Shown here piece by piece: positions 50,131-57,298 of a stretch of DNA of 64,000 nt (position 1 is the stretch's first letter; each line of letters opens with the position of its first letter). The notes under the pieces are model-generated. The model made no database searches. It saw only the letters and a list, made by a program, of their open reading frames with translations, and was not told the origin of the DNA. The translations under genes and the position numbers were made by a program. The DNA is from DASRIA01 sp035650255 (lineage in GTDB: Bacteria > Actinomycetota > Thermoleophilia > Solirubrobacterales > JBBDJG01), in NCBI GenBank assembly GCA_035650255.1, contig DASRIA010000041.1, forward strand, positions 29,585 to 93,584, written 5' to 3'.

Positions 50131-50676
50131 TCAGCCGCCCCGCTGCCACCGCTCGAGCTGGCGGATCTGGAACCGCGCCAGATCGGTGATGTCGCCGGAC
50201 ATGCGGCGCAGCTCCTCGTGTATGCCGGCGCGGCGCTCGGCGGCCGACATGCGGATCGCCGCCTCGTGGTGGGCGATCATCTCCGTCGCGTAGGCGGCGT
50301 CGAAGTCATCCGCCGCGCGGAGCTCCGCGGGGTCCAGCTCCGACCGGGGGACCCCCAGGTCGCCGGGCTCCACCCCGCCGTCGGCGAGAGTGCGCCGCAC
50401 CACCCGGAGCACCTGGGTCTCGGGCGATTGGAGCAGCACGAGGTCCTGTGCGGCCCGGCGGATCTCCCGGTCCTCGGCGAGGCGGGGCGCGAGGTCGGCC
50501 GCATCGATCGCCCGCTCGTGATGGTCGAGCATGTCGGTCGCGAAAGCCATGTCCGTCTCGTTTGCCTTGAGCTTGGGCTTGTCGTCGTCGCTCCCACCAC
50601 ACCCGGACAGCAGCAGGCACGCCGCCAGCACGAGGGCGGCGGGACGCGCGGCGCGAACGGACGGGAGCCCGGCCAT
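50131..50676 (-). CDS. DUF305 lipoprotein
   Basis: 181 aa. Lipoprotein signal LVLAACLLLSGC (Cys 26). The mature part has the paired DUF305 motifs: FATDMLDHHERAIDAADLA and YATEMIAHHEAAIRMSAA, each with an M-xx-HH core, giving a ferritin-like four-helix fold that may bind metal. Extracytoplasmic. Stop is close to that of the winged-helix gene; 7 bp separates it from the preceding AlgX-like gene, so they may share a message. Confidence 0.87.
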   Translation of the reverse strand: MAGLPSVRAARPAALVLAACLLLSGCGGSDDDKPKLKANETDMAFATDMLDHHERAIDAADLAPRLAEDREIRRAAQDLVLLQSPETQVLRVVRRTLADGGVEPGDLGVPRSELDPAELRAADDFDAAYATEMIAHHEAAIRMSAAERRAGIHEELRRMSGDITDLARFQIRQLERWQRGG

Positions 50677-50683
50677 CGGTCCC

Positions 50684-51697
50684 CTAACCCCTGCCCGCGG
50701 CCTTTGTCTCGGCGTCCGGCCACACCGCCAGGCGCGGCCGCACCGTCCCGGACTCGAGCTTCCACGCGGCGACCGCGCGCGTGGGCGGGCCGACGGGATC
50801 GTTCGGGAGGATGATCATGAAGCGCTCGTTCAGGATGCTGATCACGACGTCCGGGCGCTCCTCCTCCGCCAGCTCGTAGTCGAGCGCCGCCGTGTGTGCG
50901 AACACGAGGCGGCGGAACGACGGCGCCAGGAACGTGAGCATTCCGTACCCGTACGAGTCCGACACGACGAGGCATCGTGCATCTGTCTCCGCGTCGGACT
51001 CGGTCACGATCATGGACCCGCTGTTCGACACGCAGTTGTCGAACACCAGGCGCGTGCCGCGGCCACCGACCGACGCCCAGACGTGAGGCGACGTCTCCGG
51101 CGGGCGCGTCTTGTAGCCGAGGTCGCCCGTCTCTTCCGCCGTCCTGAAGACGACCTCCGACTGCTGGACCTCGTCGACCGGCACCTGCTCCTTCACGGCC
51201 TCCATCACGCGCCGGTAGGCGAGGAACTGGCCGTAGTCGGTCCAGTGGGTCTCGGTCCGCGGGTAGACGGGCAACTCGCCGCCCTTGGCCGCCATCAGCT
51301 CCTCCAGCGGATACACGACGCGGGCGAACGAGCCGGTCTGCTCCAGATGGGACAGCAGCTGGTGGATCGGCCGCTGCGGCCCGCTCGGGACGTCGTCCGG
51401 CAGGTCCTCCGGGAAGACGGAGTGTGCGTTGGGAGGCACGACGTGGAGGTACGACGCCCCGACCGTGTGATCCAGCCAGGCGGCCCGGCTCTCGAGGATG
51501 CGCCGCCAGGCGGCCACCTCCTCGTCGCTGAAGCGCACCTCCCCCGAGTGCTGCCCCAGGACGCGGTTGGCGTCGTTGGCGAGGAACAGGCGCCCGTTCT
51601 TGCCCCGCAGGAACTTGTCGTCGGTCTTGAAGTGGGCCCGTCCACCCTGGGCCGCGGTCGCCGCGCCTGCGTGGTCCGGCTGTGCTTCATCGGTCAC
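50684..51697 (-). CDS. AlgX/AlgJ-like SGNH-fold protein (probable polysaccharide O-acetyltransferase)
   Basis: 337 aa. RGKNGRLFLANDANR near the N-terminus, YPRTETHWTDYGQFLAYR (the catalytic xTHWTDxG block) and LVVSDSYGYGM (GDS-like Ser block) are the AlgX/AlgJ/V SGNH motifs. These enzymes acetylate exported polysaccharide. There is no obvious signal peptide, which is unusual. GTG 51697 is chosen since TATTCT (51707-51712, minus strand) lies 9 nt upstream and ATG 51745 would overlap the divergent gene. Confidence 0.75.
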   Translation of the reverse strand: MTDEAQPDHAGAATAAQGGRAHFKTDDKFLRGKNGRLFLANDANRVLGQHSGEVRFSDEEVAAWRRILESRAAWLDHTVGASYLHVVPPNAHSVFPEDLPDDVPSGPQRPIHQLLSHLEQTGSFARVVYPLEELMAAKGGELPVYPRTETHWTDYGQFLAYRRVMEAVKEQVPVDEVQQSEVVFRTAEETGDLGYKTRPPETSPHVWASVGGRGTRLVFDNCVSNSGSMIVTESDAETDARCLVVSDSYGYGMLTFLAPSFRRLVFAHTAALDYELAEEERPDVVISILNERFMIILPNDPVGPPTRAVAAWKLESGTVRPRLAVWPDAETKAAGRG

Positions 51698-51719
51698 CGC
51701 AGCGCAAGAATAGTCAGCG

Positions 51720-52211
51720 ATGGCGGACCCCCGTGACACCTTCAACGCGCTCGTCTCGGAGCTCGACTACCCGATGTTCGTCGTGACGACCGCCAGCGGG
51801 AGCGAGCGCTCCGGCTGCCTGGTCGGCTTCGCCACCCAGTCGAGCATCGACCCGCCGCGCTTCCTGGTGTGCCTGTCGAAGCAGAACCGCACGTACCGGG
51901 TGGCCCGCGAGGCGGATGTGCTCGCGGTCCACTTCCTCCCGGCCGACGCGGGGGACCTGGCCGAGCTGTTCGGGGGAGAGACCGGCGACGAGATCGACAA
52001 GTTCGCGCGCTGTGAGTGGACTGCGGGGCCCGGCGGCGTCCCGCTGCTCGATCGCTGCCGCAACCGGTTCGCCGGCAGGGTGCTGGAGCGCACGGACGCG
52101 GGCGACCACGTCGCGTTCGTGCTGGAGCCCGTGACCGCGGAGAAGGAGCACGCGGGCGGCCAGTTCCCCTTCCATCGGGCCAAGCGCATCGAGCCCGGCC
52201 ACGAGGCGTGA
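51720..52211 (+). CDS. Flavin reductase-like, FMN-binding protein
   Basis: 163 aa. FNALVSELDYPMFVVTTASG, GCLVGFATQSSIDPPRFLVC and KQNRTYRVAREADVLAVHFL follow the flavin-reductase split-barrel family, which binds FMN/FAD and reduces it with NAD(P)H. Only 22 bp separate its ATG from the divergent AlgX-like start. A monooxygenase partner is not in the window. Confidence 0.87.
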   Translation: MADPRDTFNALVSELDYPMFVVTTASGSERSGCLVGFATQSSIDPPRFLVCLSKQNRTYRVAREADVLAVHFLPADAGDLAELFGGETGDEIDKFARCEWTAGPGGVPLLDRCRNRFAGRVLERTDAGDHVAFVLEPVTAEKEHAGGQFPFHRAKRIEPGHEA

Positions 52212-52223
52212 GGTGGGGGCCGG

Positions 52224-52619
52224 CTAGTAGCGGCTGTCGACGACGTCCGGGCGCCGCCGCCCGGAGGTCCGCAGGTCGTCCCCGAAGAACGCCTCCAGGA
52301 TCGTGTTGACCAGCCACACGATGATGGTGGCGAGCACCGCCCACCAGAAGCCGTCGATCGTGAAGTCGTCGACGACCCAGCTCGTCAGGTAGAGCATGAA
52401 CAGGTTGATGAAGAAGAGCGCGATGCCGAGCGTCACGATCACGAGCGGCAGCGTGAAGAAGATCACCACCGGCCGCACGAAGATGTTCACGACGCTGAAC
52501 ACGAGGCTGGCCACGATCAGCACCCCGATGCCGTCGTAGTCGATGCCGCTGAGGAGCGCGGCCGCGGCCCAGAGGGCCACGAAGTTGAACACCCAGGTGA
52601 CGAGGAACCGGCGCAGCAT
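52224..52619 (-). CDS. Phage-holin-family (DUF360-like) four-helix membrane protein
   Basis: 131 aa with four hydrophobic segments: FNFVALWAAAALLSG, IGVLIVASLVFSVVNIF, LPLVIVTLGIALFFINLFML and FWWAVLATIIVWLVNTIL. This is the widespread bacterial 'phage holin family' (mycobacterial 4-TMS type) and does not imply a phage. ATG 52619 is preferred because TATCGT (52627-52632, minus strand) lies 7 nt before it. Function unknown. Confidence 0.85.
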   Translation of the reverse strand: MLRRFLVTWVFNFVALWAAAALLSGIDYDGIGVLIVASLVFSVVNIFVRPVVIFFTLPLVIVTLGIALFFINLFMLYLTSWVVDDFTIDGFWWAVLATIIVWLVNTILEAFFGDDLRTSGRRRPDVVDSRY

Positions 52620-52626
52620 GCCCGTG

Positions 52627-52662
52627 ACGATAGGCCGTCCGGCGGTCTGAGGCAATTAGGCT
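52627..52662. promoter_or_regulatory. Divergent -10 boxes for the 52619(-) and 52672(+) genes
   Basis: TATCGT on the minus strand (52627-52632) ends 7 nt before ATG 52619. TAGGCT on the plus strand (52657-52662) ends 9 nt before ATG 52672. Both place the transcription start at or near the start codon. Confidence 0.55.
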
Positions 52663-52671
52663 GCAAGCGCG

Positions 52672-53028
52672 ATGGCGAAAAGCACCGTCGAGGACCTGCT
52701 GAGCGCCGCCCGCGCGCGGCTCGACCGGCTCGACCCTGCCGGTGCCCGGGCCGCGGTCGCGAGCGGCGCATTGCTCGTCGACATCCGCTCCGAGTCGCAG
52801 CGCGAGCGTGACGGCGTCGTGCCCGGGGCGATGTTCATCCCCCGCAACTGCCTGGAGTGGCGGGTCGAGCAGATGCAGGGCGCAACCCGCGTGATCTTGA
52901 TGTGCGACGAGGGCTACCAGTCGAGCCTCGCGGCAGCCACGCTGTGCGACCTCGGCCTCGACGCCACCGACCTCGCCGGAGGCTTTCAGGCCTGGCGCAC
53001 CGCCGGGCTGCGCGTCGAGCCCAGCTAG
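52672..53028 (+). CDS. Rhodanese-like sulfurtransferase domain protein
   Basis: 118 aa single rhodanese domain. LLVDIRSESQRERDGVVPGA is the CH2A region, and VILMCDEGYQSS contains the catalytic Cys 78 with its six-residue loop; GGFQAWRTAGL is the CH2B end. It would move sulfane sulfur or reduce thiol oxidations in the cytoplasm. Leaderless-type promoter at 52657-52662. Stop overlaps the convergent hypothetical gene by 4 bp. Confidence 0.9.
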   Translation: MAKSTVEDLLSAARARLDRLDPAGARAAVASGALLVDIRSESQRERDGVVPGAMFIPRNCLEWRVEQMQGATRVILMCDEGYQSSLAAATLCDLGLDATDLAGGFQAWRTAGLRVEPS

Positions 53029-53390
53029 CCGAACGCGGGCGCGGCGACGACTCCGGGCTCCGTCCCGCTCAGCCAGCACTGCGGGCAATCGTCACGAACG
53101 CCGAACTCGAGCCACGCGCACGGCGCGCTTGGACCGAAGAGCGTGTCGACTACGGCGATGTCCACGAACCTGCCTCCATCGCGCAGTCTCAGCGACGTGT
53201 CAGTGATGAGCGACGTGACGAATGACTCCACGTCCGCCGGCGACATGAAGCCGATCCGCGTCAGGTGCTCATCCCGGCAGAACGTTTGGTTCGGGCACGC
53301 GCGCGCGTAGCCCTCGACCCCGCCGGGATACCGTTCCTCCAGCGCCCGGACGGGGACGATCACGTTCAGGAACTCGGCGAGTACTGCCAC
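53025..53390 (-). CDS. Conserved-looking hypothetical protein (121 aa)
   Basis: 121 aa, no family recognised. Five Cys (in RACPNQTFC, PCAWLE and DDCPQCWLSG) and well-formed alternation of strands and helices suggest a small globular, possibly metal-binding protein; the opening MAVLAEFLNVIVPVRALEER is not a signal peptide. GTG 53390. It lies between nrdJ, same strand, and the rhodanese gene, convergent. Confidence 0.65.
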   Translation of the reverse strand: MAVLAEFLNVIVPVRALEERYPGGVEGYARACPNQTFCRDEHLTRIGFMSPADVESFVTSLITDTSLRLRDGGRFVDIAVVDTLFGPSAPCAWLEFGVRDDCPQCWLSGTEPGVVAAPAFG

Positions 53391-53424
53391 GCCGGCGGCC
53401 CCCTCTCGGCCCCCTGAGCGCTAG

Positions 53425-56226
53425 CTACCCGCAGCCGGTGTTGTTTCCGCAGCTCGAGCACGTGTAGCACGAGCCCGTGCGCTGCATCATCCCGCCGCAC
53501 TGCGAGCACGCCGGCCCCAGGTCCAGCCCCTCGATCTTCGCGGGCACGACCGGAGGACTGTCGGTCAGCGCAGCCGTCGGCGCCTGCGACTCGGCCTTGG
53601 CCTCACCGTTGGCGTGGCCGTTGCCGCCGTTCGAGTGCCCGTTCCCGCCGCCGTTGCCCGCGATGCCGGCCTCCTCCGCCATCTTCTTCTCGCGGACGTC
53701 GGTGCTCATGATGCCGAGCTCCTCGTGGACCGACGGGTCGAGGAACCGCGACGCCAGCCACCGCATGATGTAGTCCGGCAGCGACTTCGCGAACGGGATC
53801 TCCGGGTTGGTCGTCATGCCCTCCGGGTCGAAGCGCATGTAGCTGAACTTGCGCACGAACGTCTCCAGCGGCACGCCGTACTGCAGGCCGATCGAGATCG
53901 CGGTCGCGAACGCGTTCATCATGCCGCGCAGGGTCGAGCCGTCCTTCCCGATGTCGGTCAGGAAGATCTCGCCCAGCGAGCCGTCCTCGTAGCGGCCCGC
54001 GGTGATGTAGCCCTCGTGGCCCGCGACGGAGAACTTGTGCGTGAGCGACTCGCGCTCCCGCGGCAGCCGCTTGCGCGCCGGGGCTGCAGCCTCGGCGGGC
54101 GCGTCCTTCGACTGCTTCGACTTCGCGTCGGTGCGCAGCGCCTGCGCCGTCTTCGAGCCGTCGCGGTAGATCGCGAGCGCCTTCACGCCCAGGCGGCCGG
54201 CGTCCATATATGCGTCACGGATGTCGCCGACGGTCGAGTCCTCGGGCATGTTCACGGTCTTGGAGATCGCGCCCGAGATGAACGGCTGCGCGGCCGCCAT
54301 CATCTGGATGTGGCCCATGTGCGAGATCGCGCGCTGGCCCACCGCGACGTCGAACACCGGCAGGTCCTCGTCGCGCAGCCCCGGCGCGCCGATGATCGTG
54401 CGGTGGTCGTTGACGTAGGCCTCGATCTGCTCGACCTGCTCGTCGGTGTAGCCGAGCTTGCGCAGCGCCCGCGGCACCGTGCGGTTGACGATCGTCATCT
54501 GGCCGCCGCCCACCAGCTCCTTGAGCTTCACCAGTGAGAAGTCGGGCTCGATGCCGGTCGTGTCGCAGTCCATCAGGAAGCTGATCGTGCCGGTCGGCGC
54601 CAGCACGGTGGCCTGCGCGTTGCGGTGGCCGTGGCGCTCGCACGACTCGACCGCGGCGTCCCACGAGCGGTGCGCCGCCTCGAGCAGGCCGGCCTCCACG
54701 TGCTCGTCGATCTCGTGCGCCGCGTCGCGGTGCTTGCGCATCACGCGCAGGTGCGCGTCGCGGTTCTTCGTGAACTCCTGGTACGGCCCCATCGCCGCGG
54801 CGATCTCGCCGGACGTGCGGTAGGCGCGGCCGGTCATCAGCGCCGTGATCGCGGCCGCCACCGAGCGGCCCTCGTGCGAGTCGTACGGGAGCCCGCGCGC
54901 CATCAGCAGCGCGCCGAGGTTCGCGTAGCCGAGGCCCAGCTGGCGCATCGCACGGGCGTTGCGCCCGATGTCGTCGGTCGGGTAGCTCGACGGGCCGACC
55001 ACGATCTCCTGCGCCGTGAACACGACGTCCACCGTGTGCTCGAAGGCGGCCGTGTCGAACGTGCCGTCGTCCTGCAGGAACTTGAGGAGGTTGATCGACG
55101 CGAGGTTGCAGGCCGAGTCGTCGACGTGCATGTACTCGGAGCACGGGTTCGAAGCGTTGATCCGGCCCGTGTTCGGGCACGTGTGCCAGTCGTTGATCGT
55201 CGTGTCGTACTGGATGCCCGGGTCCGCGCAGCGCCAGGCCGCCTCGGCGATCTCGTTCATCAGGTCACGTGCGTTCAGCGTGTCGATCGTCTCGCCCGAG
55301 ACGCGGGCGATCGTCTTCCACTCGTCGCCGTTGTCGACCGCGTCGAGGAACTCGTCCGTGACGCGCACCGAGTTGTTCGCGTTCTGATACTGGATCGAGT
55401 GGAAGCCCTCGCCGTCGATCGACATGTCGAAGCCGGCCTCGGCCAGCGCCGCGGCCTTGTCCTCCTCGCGCGCCTTGCACCAGATGAAGTCGCGGATGTC
55501 CGGGTGGTCGACGTCGAGCACGACCATCTTGGCCGCGCGCCGCGTCTTGCCGCCGGACTTGATCGTGCCGGCCCACGCGTCGGCGCCGCGCATGAAGGAG
55601 ACCGGACCGGACGCCAGCCCGCCCTTGGAGAGCTGCTCCTTCGACGAGCGGATCTTGGACAGGTTGATGCCGGAGCCGGAGCCCCCGCGGAAGATCATCC
55701 CCTCCTTGGTGTTCCAGTCGAGGATGGACTCCATGGAGTCCTCGACCGAGAGGATGAAGCAGGCGCTGCACTGCGGCTGCTCCTCGAAGCCGACGTTGAA
55801 CCAGACCGGGGAGTTGAAGGCCGCAAGCTGGTTGACGAGGATGTGGCTGAGCTCGGCCTCGAAGGCGTCGCCGTCGGCCGCGGTCGCGAAGTAGCCGCCC
55901 TCGCGCCCCCAGCCGGCGATCGTGCCGGCCACGCGGCCCACCATCTGCTTGACGGAGTGCTCCCGCTCGGGGGAGCCCATCTGGCCGCGGAAGTACTTCT
56001 GCGCGACGATGTTGGTCGCGTTCTGACTCCAGGTCTTCGGGAACTCGACGCCGCGCTGCTCGAACGCCGGCTTCGCGGGGTCGCCGATCAGGGCATCGCG
56101 GAGCTCCCACTCGAGCTCGTCGAAGGGGTGTACGTCAGGGCGGGTGAAGCGCCGCTCGATGGCCAGTCCCGCGTCGCCTGCGTGGACCCCGTGCACCGTG
56201 CCGATTCCGTCTCTCACTCTGGCCAT
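53425..56226 (-). CDS. nrdJ: Adenosylcobalamin-dependent ribonucleotide reductase, class II
   Basis: 933 aa. Makes deoxyribonucleotides without oxygen dependence, using vitamin B12. NSPVWFNVGFEEQPQCSACF, FRGGSGSGINLSKIRSS and NASNPCSEYMHVDDSACNLA hold the substrate-site and redox Cys residues; PTGTISFLMDCDTTGIEPDF is the finger loop region. The C-terminus has paired CxxC motifs (CSQCGG, CYTCSSCG) as in NrdJ tails that accept electrons. ATG 56226 abuts the nrdR stop with no base between and has a GGAGGAG site inside nrdR. No other RNR is in the window. Confidence 0.95.
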   Translation of the reverse strand: MARVRDGIGTVHGVHAGDAGLAIERRFTRPDVHPFDELEWELRDALIGDPAKPAFEQRGVEFPKTWSQNATNIVAQKYFRGQMGSPEREHSVKQMVGRVAGTIAGWGREGGYFATAADGDAFEAELSHILVNQLAAFNSPVWFNVGFEEQPQCSACFILSVEDSMESILDWNTKEGMIFRGGSGSGINLSKIRSSKEQLSKGGLASGPVSFMRGADAWAGTIKSGGKTRRAAKMVVLDVDHPDIRDFIWCKAREEDKAAALAEAGFDMSIDGEGFHSIQYQNANNSVRVTDEFLDAVDNGDEWKTIARVSGETIDTLNARDLMNEIAEAAWRCADPGIQYDTTINDWHTCPNTGRINASNPCSEYMHVDDSACNLASINLLKFLQDDGTFDTAAFEHTVDVVFTAQEIVVGPSSYPTDDIGRNARAMRQLGLGYANLGALLMARGLPYDSHEGRSVAAAITALMTGRAYRTSGEIAAAMGPYQEFTKNRDAHLRVMRKHRDAAHEIDEHVEAGLLEAAHRSWDAAVESCERHGHRNAQATVLAPTGTISFLMDCDTTGIEPDFSLVKLKELVGGGQMTIVNRTVPRALRKLGYTDEQVEQIEAYVNDHRTIIGAPGLRDEDLPVFDVAVGQRAISHMGHIQMMAAAQPFISGAISKTVNMPEDSTVGDIRDAYMDAGRLGVKALAIYRDGSKTAQALRTDAKSKQSKDAPAEAAAPARKRLPRERESLTHKFSVAGHEGYITAGRYEDGSLGEIFLTDIGKDGSTLRGMMNAFATAISIGLQYGVPLETFVRKFSYMRFDPEGMTTNPEIPFAKSLPDYIMRWLASRFLDPSVHEELGIMSTDVREKKMAEEAGIAGNGGGNGHSNGGNGHANGEAKAESQAPTAALTDSPPVVPAKIEGLDLGPACSQCGGMMQRTGSCYTCSSCGNNTGCG

Positions 56227-56862
56227 CTACCTACTCCTCCAACTCTCGAAATTTCCCTCGGTCAACTCCTGAAAAGCGCCTCCGTCAAGCGGATTTCCGG
56301 CCTCAGGGGGTAACACTGCAGACTGACGCCGGGTTCGGACGGACTTGGGCCTGCCGGCACCTCCGCGGATGCGCTCGCGGGCCGGCTCGAAGAGGTGCTC
56401 GTGGTGCAGCGGCGGCTCCGCGCCGAGGCGCTCCAGCTCACGCTCGAACTCGGCCACGTCCTCGAACTTGCGATACACCGACGCGAAGCGCACGTACGCG
56501 ACCTCGTCAAGCTCGCGCAGCCCGCGCAGCGCGAGCTCGCCCACCTCCTCCACGCCCGGGGTGCCCCCGCGCGCCCGCAGCTCGGCGACGATCCGGTCGA
56601 CCAGCGCCTCCAGCTGCTCGCGCTCGACCGGGCGCTTGATCGCGGCCCGCTCGAGGCCGCCGAGGACCTTCGCGCGGTCGAACTGCTCGCGCCCGCCGCG
56701 GCGCTTGCGGATGTACAGCGGCCCTTCGTCGTAGCGCTCATATGTGGTGAACCGCCGCTCGCAGGAGCGGCACACCCGGCGCCTGCGGACCGCGTCACCA
56801 GGATCGCTCAAACGGGAGTCGGCAACCTGGGATTCGCCGTGGCCGCAGAAGGGACAACGCAT
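56227..56862 (-). CDS. nrdR: Transcriptional repressor NrdR with C-terminal extension
   Basis: 211 aa. Zinc ribbon MRCPFCGHGE (C3, C6) and CRSCERRF (C31, C34), then the ATP-cone domain with YIRKRRGGREQFDRAKVLGG. It senses dATP/ATP and represses ribonucleotide reductase genes. Family members are about 150-160 aa; here about 50 extra residues after FEREL (AEPPLHHEHLFEPARERI and on) form a basic, low-complexity tail. Directly joined to nrdJ; two NrdR boxes upstream imply autoregulation of the operon. Confidence 0.94.
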   Translation of the reverse strand: MRCPFCGHGESQVADSRLSDPGDAVRRRRVCRSCERRFTTYERYDEGPLYIRKRRGGREQFDRAKVLGGLERAAIKRPVEREQLEALVDRIVAELRARGGTPGVEEVGELALRGLRELDEVAYVRFASVYRKFEDVAEFERELERLGAEPPLHHEHLFEPARERIRGGAGRPKSVRTRRQSAVLPPEAGNPLDGGAFQELTEGNFESWRSR

Positions 56863-56871
56863 GTGTGCAGT

Positions 56872-56919
56872 CTACTAGATGTAGTCCGATTTCCCTACCC
56901 GGAACCCCACATATTGTGT
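56872..56919. promoter_or_regulatory. Tandem NrdR boxes in front of nrdR-nrdJ
   Basis: Box 1 (56904-56919), read on the minus strand, is ACACAATATGTGGGGT, matching 13 of the 14 fixed positions of the NrdR consensus ACACWATATNTNGTGT. Box 2 (56872-56887), CTACTAGATGTAGTCC on the plus strand, matches 9 of 14. They start 32 bp apart, about three helical turns, the spacing known for NrdR box pairs, and precede ATG 56862. Confidence 0.75.
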
Positions 56920-57079
56920 TCCGGCTCCCGAAATTGCGCGATCGGGACGTGTTTCCCCCGATCGTCCCGGTTTTCGCCCCCGAAACGCGCTGGTTGCGGA
57001 CCGCCTGTACAACCTCCGGCCGCAAAATGTGGACACCCGGCCGTAGAGCCGCACCCCGGCAGGCTCCATCCTGAGGTGC

Positions 57080-57277
57080 ATGGCCACCCCCGACTCCCGC
57101 CGCCCCAGCGCCCGCTCGGCCTCCGACCAGCCCCTCGTGCGCGAGGTGCGCTGGCAGCTGTTCCGCCGCGAGGAGCTGCCCGCCCGGCTGCGCCGCCTGC
57201 AGCGGCTGGAGGAGGTGGCCGACGCGGCGCCGCACCGCAACGGCACCGATCCGGCGAACCTCACGGACGGCCGCTAG
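57080..57277 (+). CDS. Small charged hypothetical protein (65 aa)
   Basis: 65 aa, Arg-rich, probably one long helix (REVRWQLFRREELPARLRRL). ATG 57080 has GAGG 4-5 nt upstream. It lies between the NrdR boxes and an NDH-2-like gene that begins 22 bp after its stop, so its reading frame could also simply be a leader. No family recognised. Confidence 0.4.
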   Translation: MATPDSRRPSARSASDQPLVREVRWQLFRREELPARLRRLQRLEEVADAAPHRNGTDPANLTDGR

Positions 57278-57285
57278 CGATCATC

Positions 57286-57291
57286 TAGCCT
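57286..57291 (+). promoter_or_regulatory. TAGCCT -10 box before the NDH-2-like gene
   Basis: TAGCCT fits TANNNT and ends 7 nt before ATC 57299. The in-frame codons between the TAG stop at 57275 and the FAD motif include no ATG, GTG or TTG, so this box marks ATC 57299 as the most likely first codon. Confidence 0.5.
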
Positions 57292-57298
57292 TGGGCGC

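Noticed and set aside
52224..52619. Phage holin annotation as sign of a prophage
   Set aside because: This holin-like family is widespread in bacterial chromosomes, and no phage structural, integrase or lysis genes are nearby.
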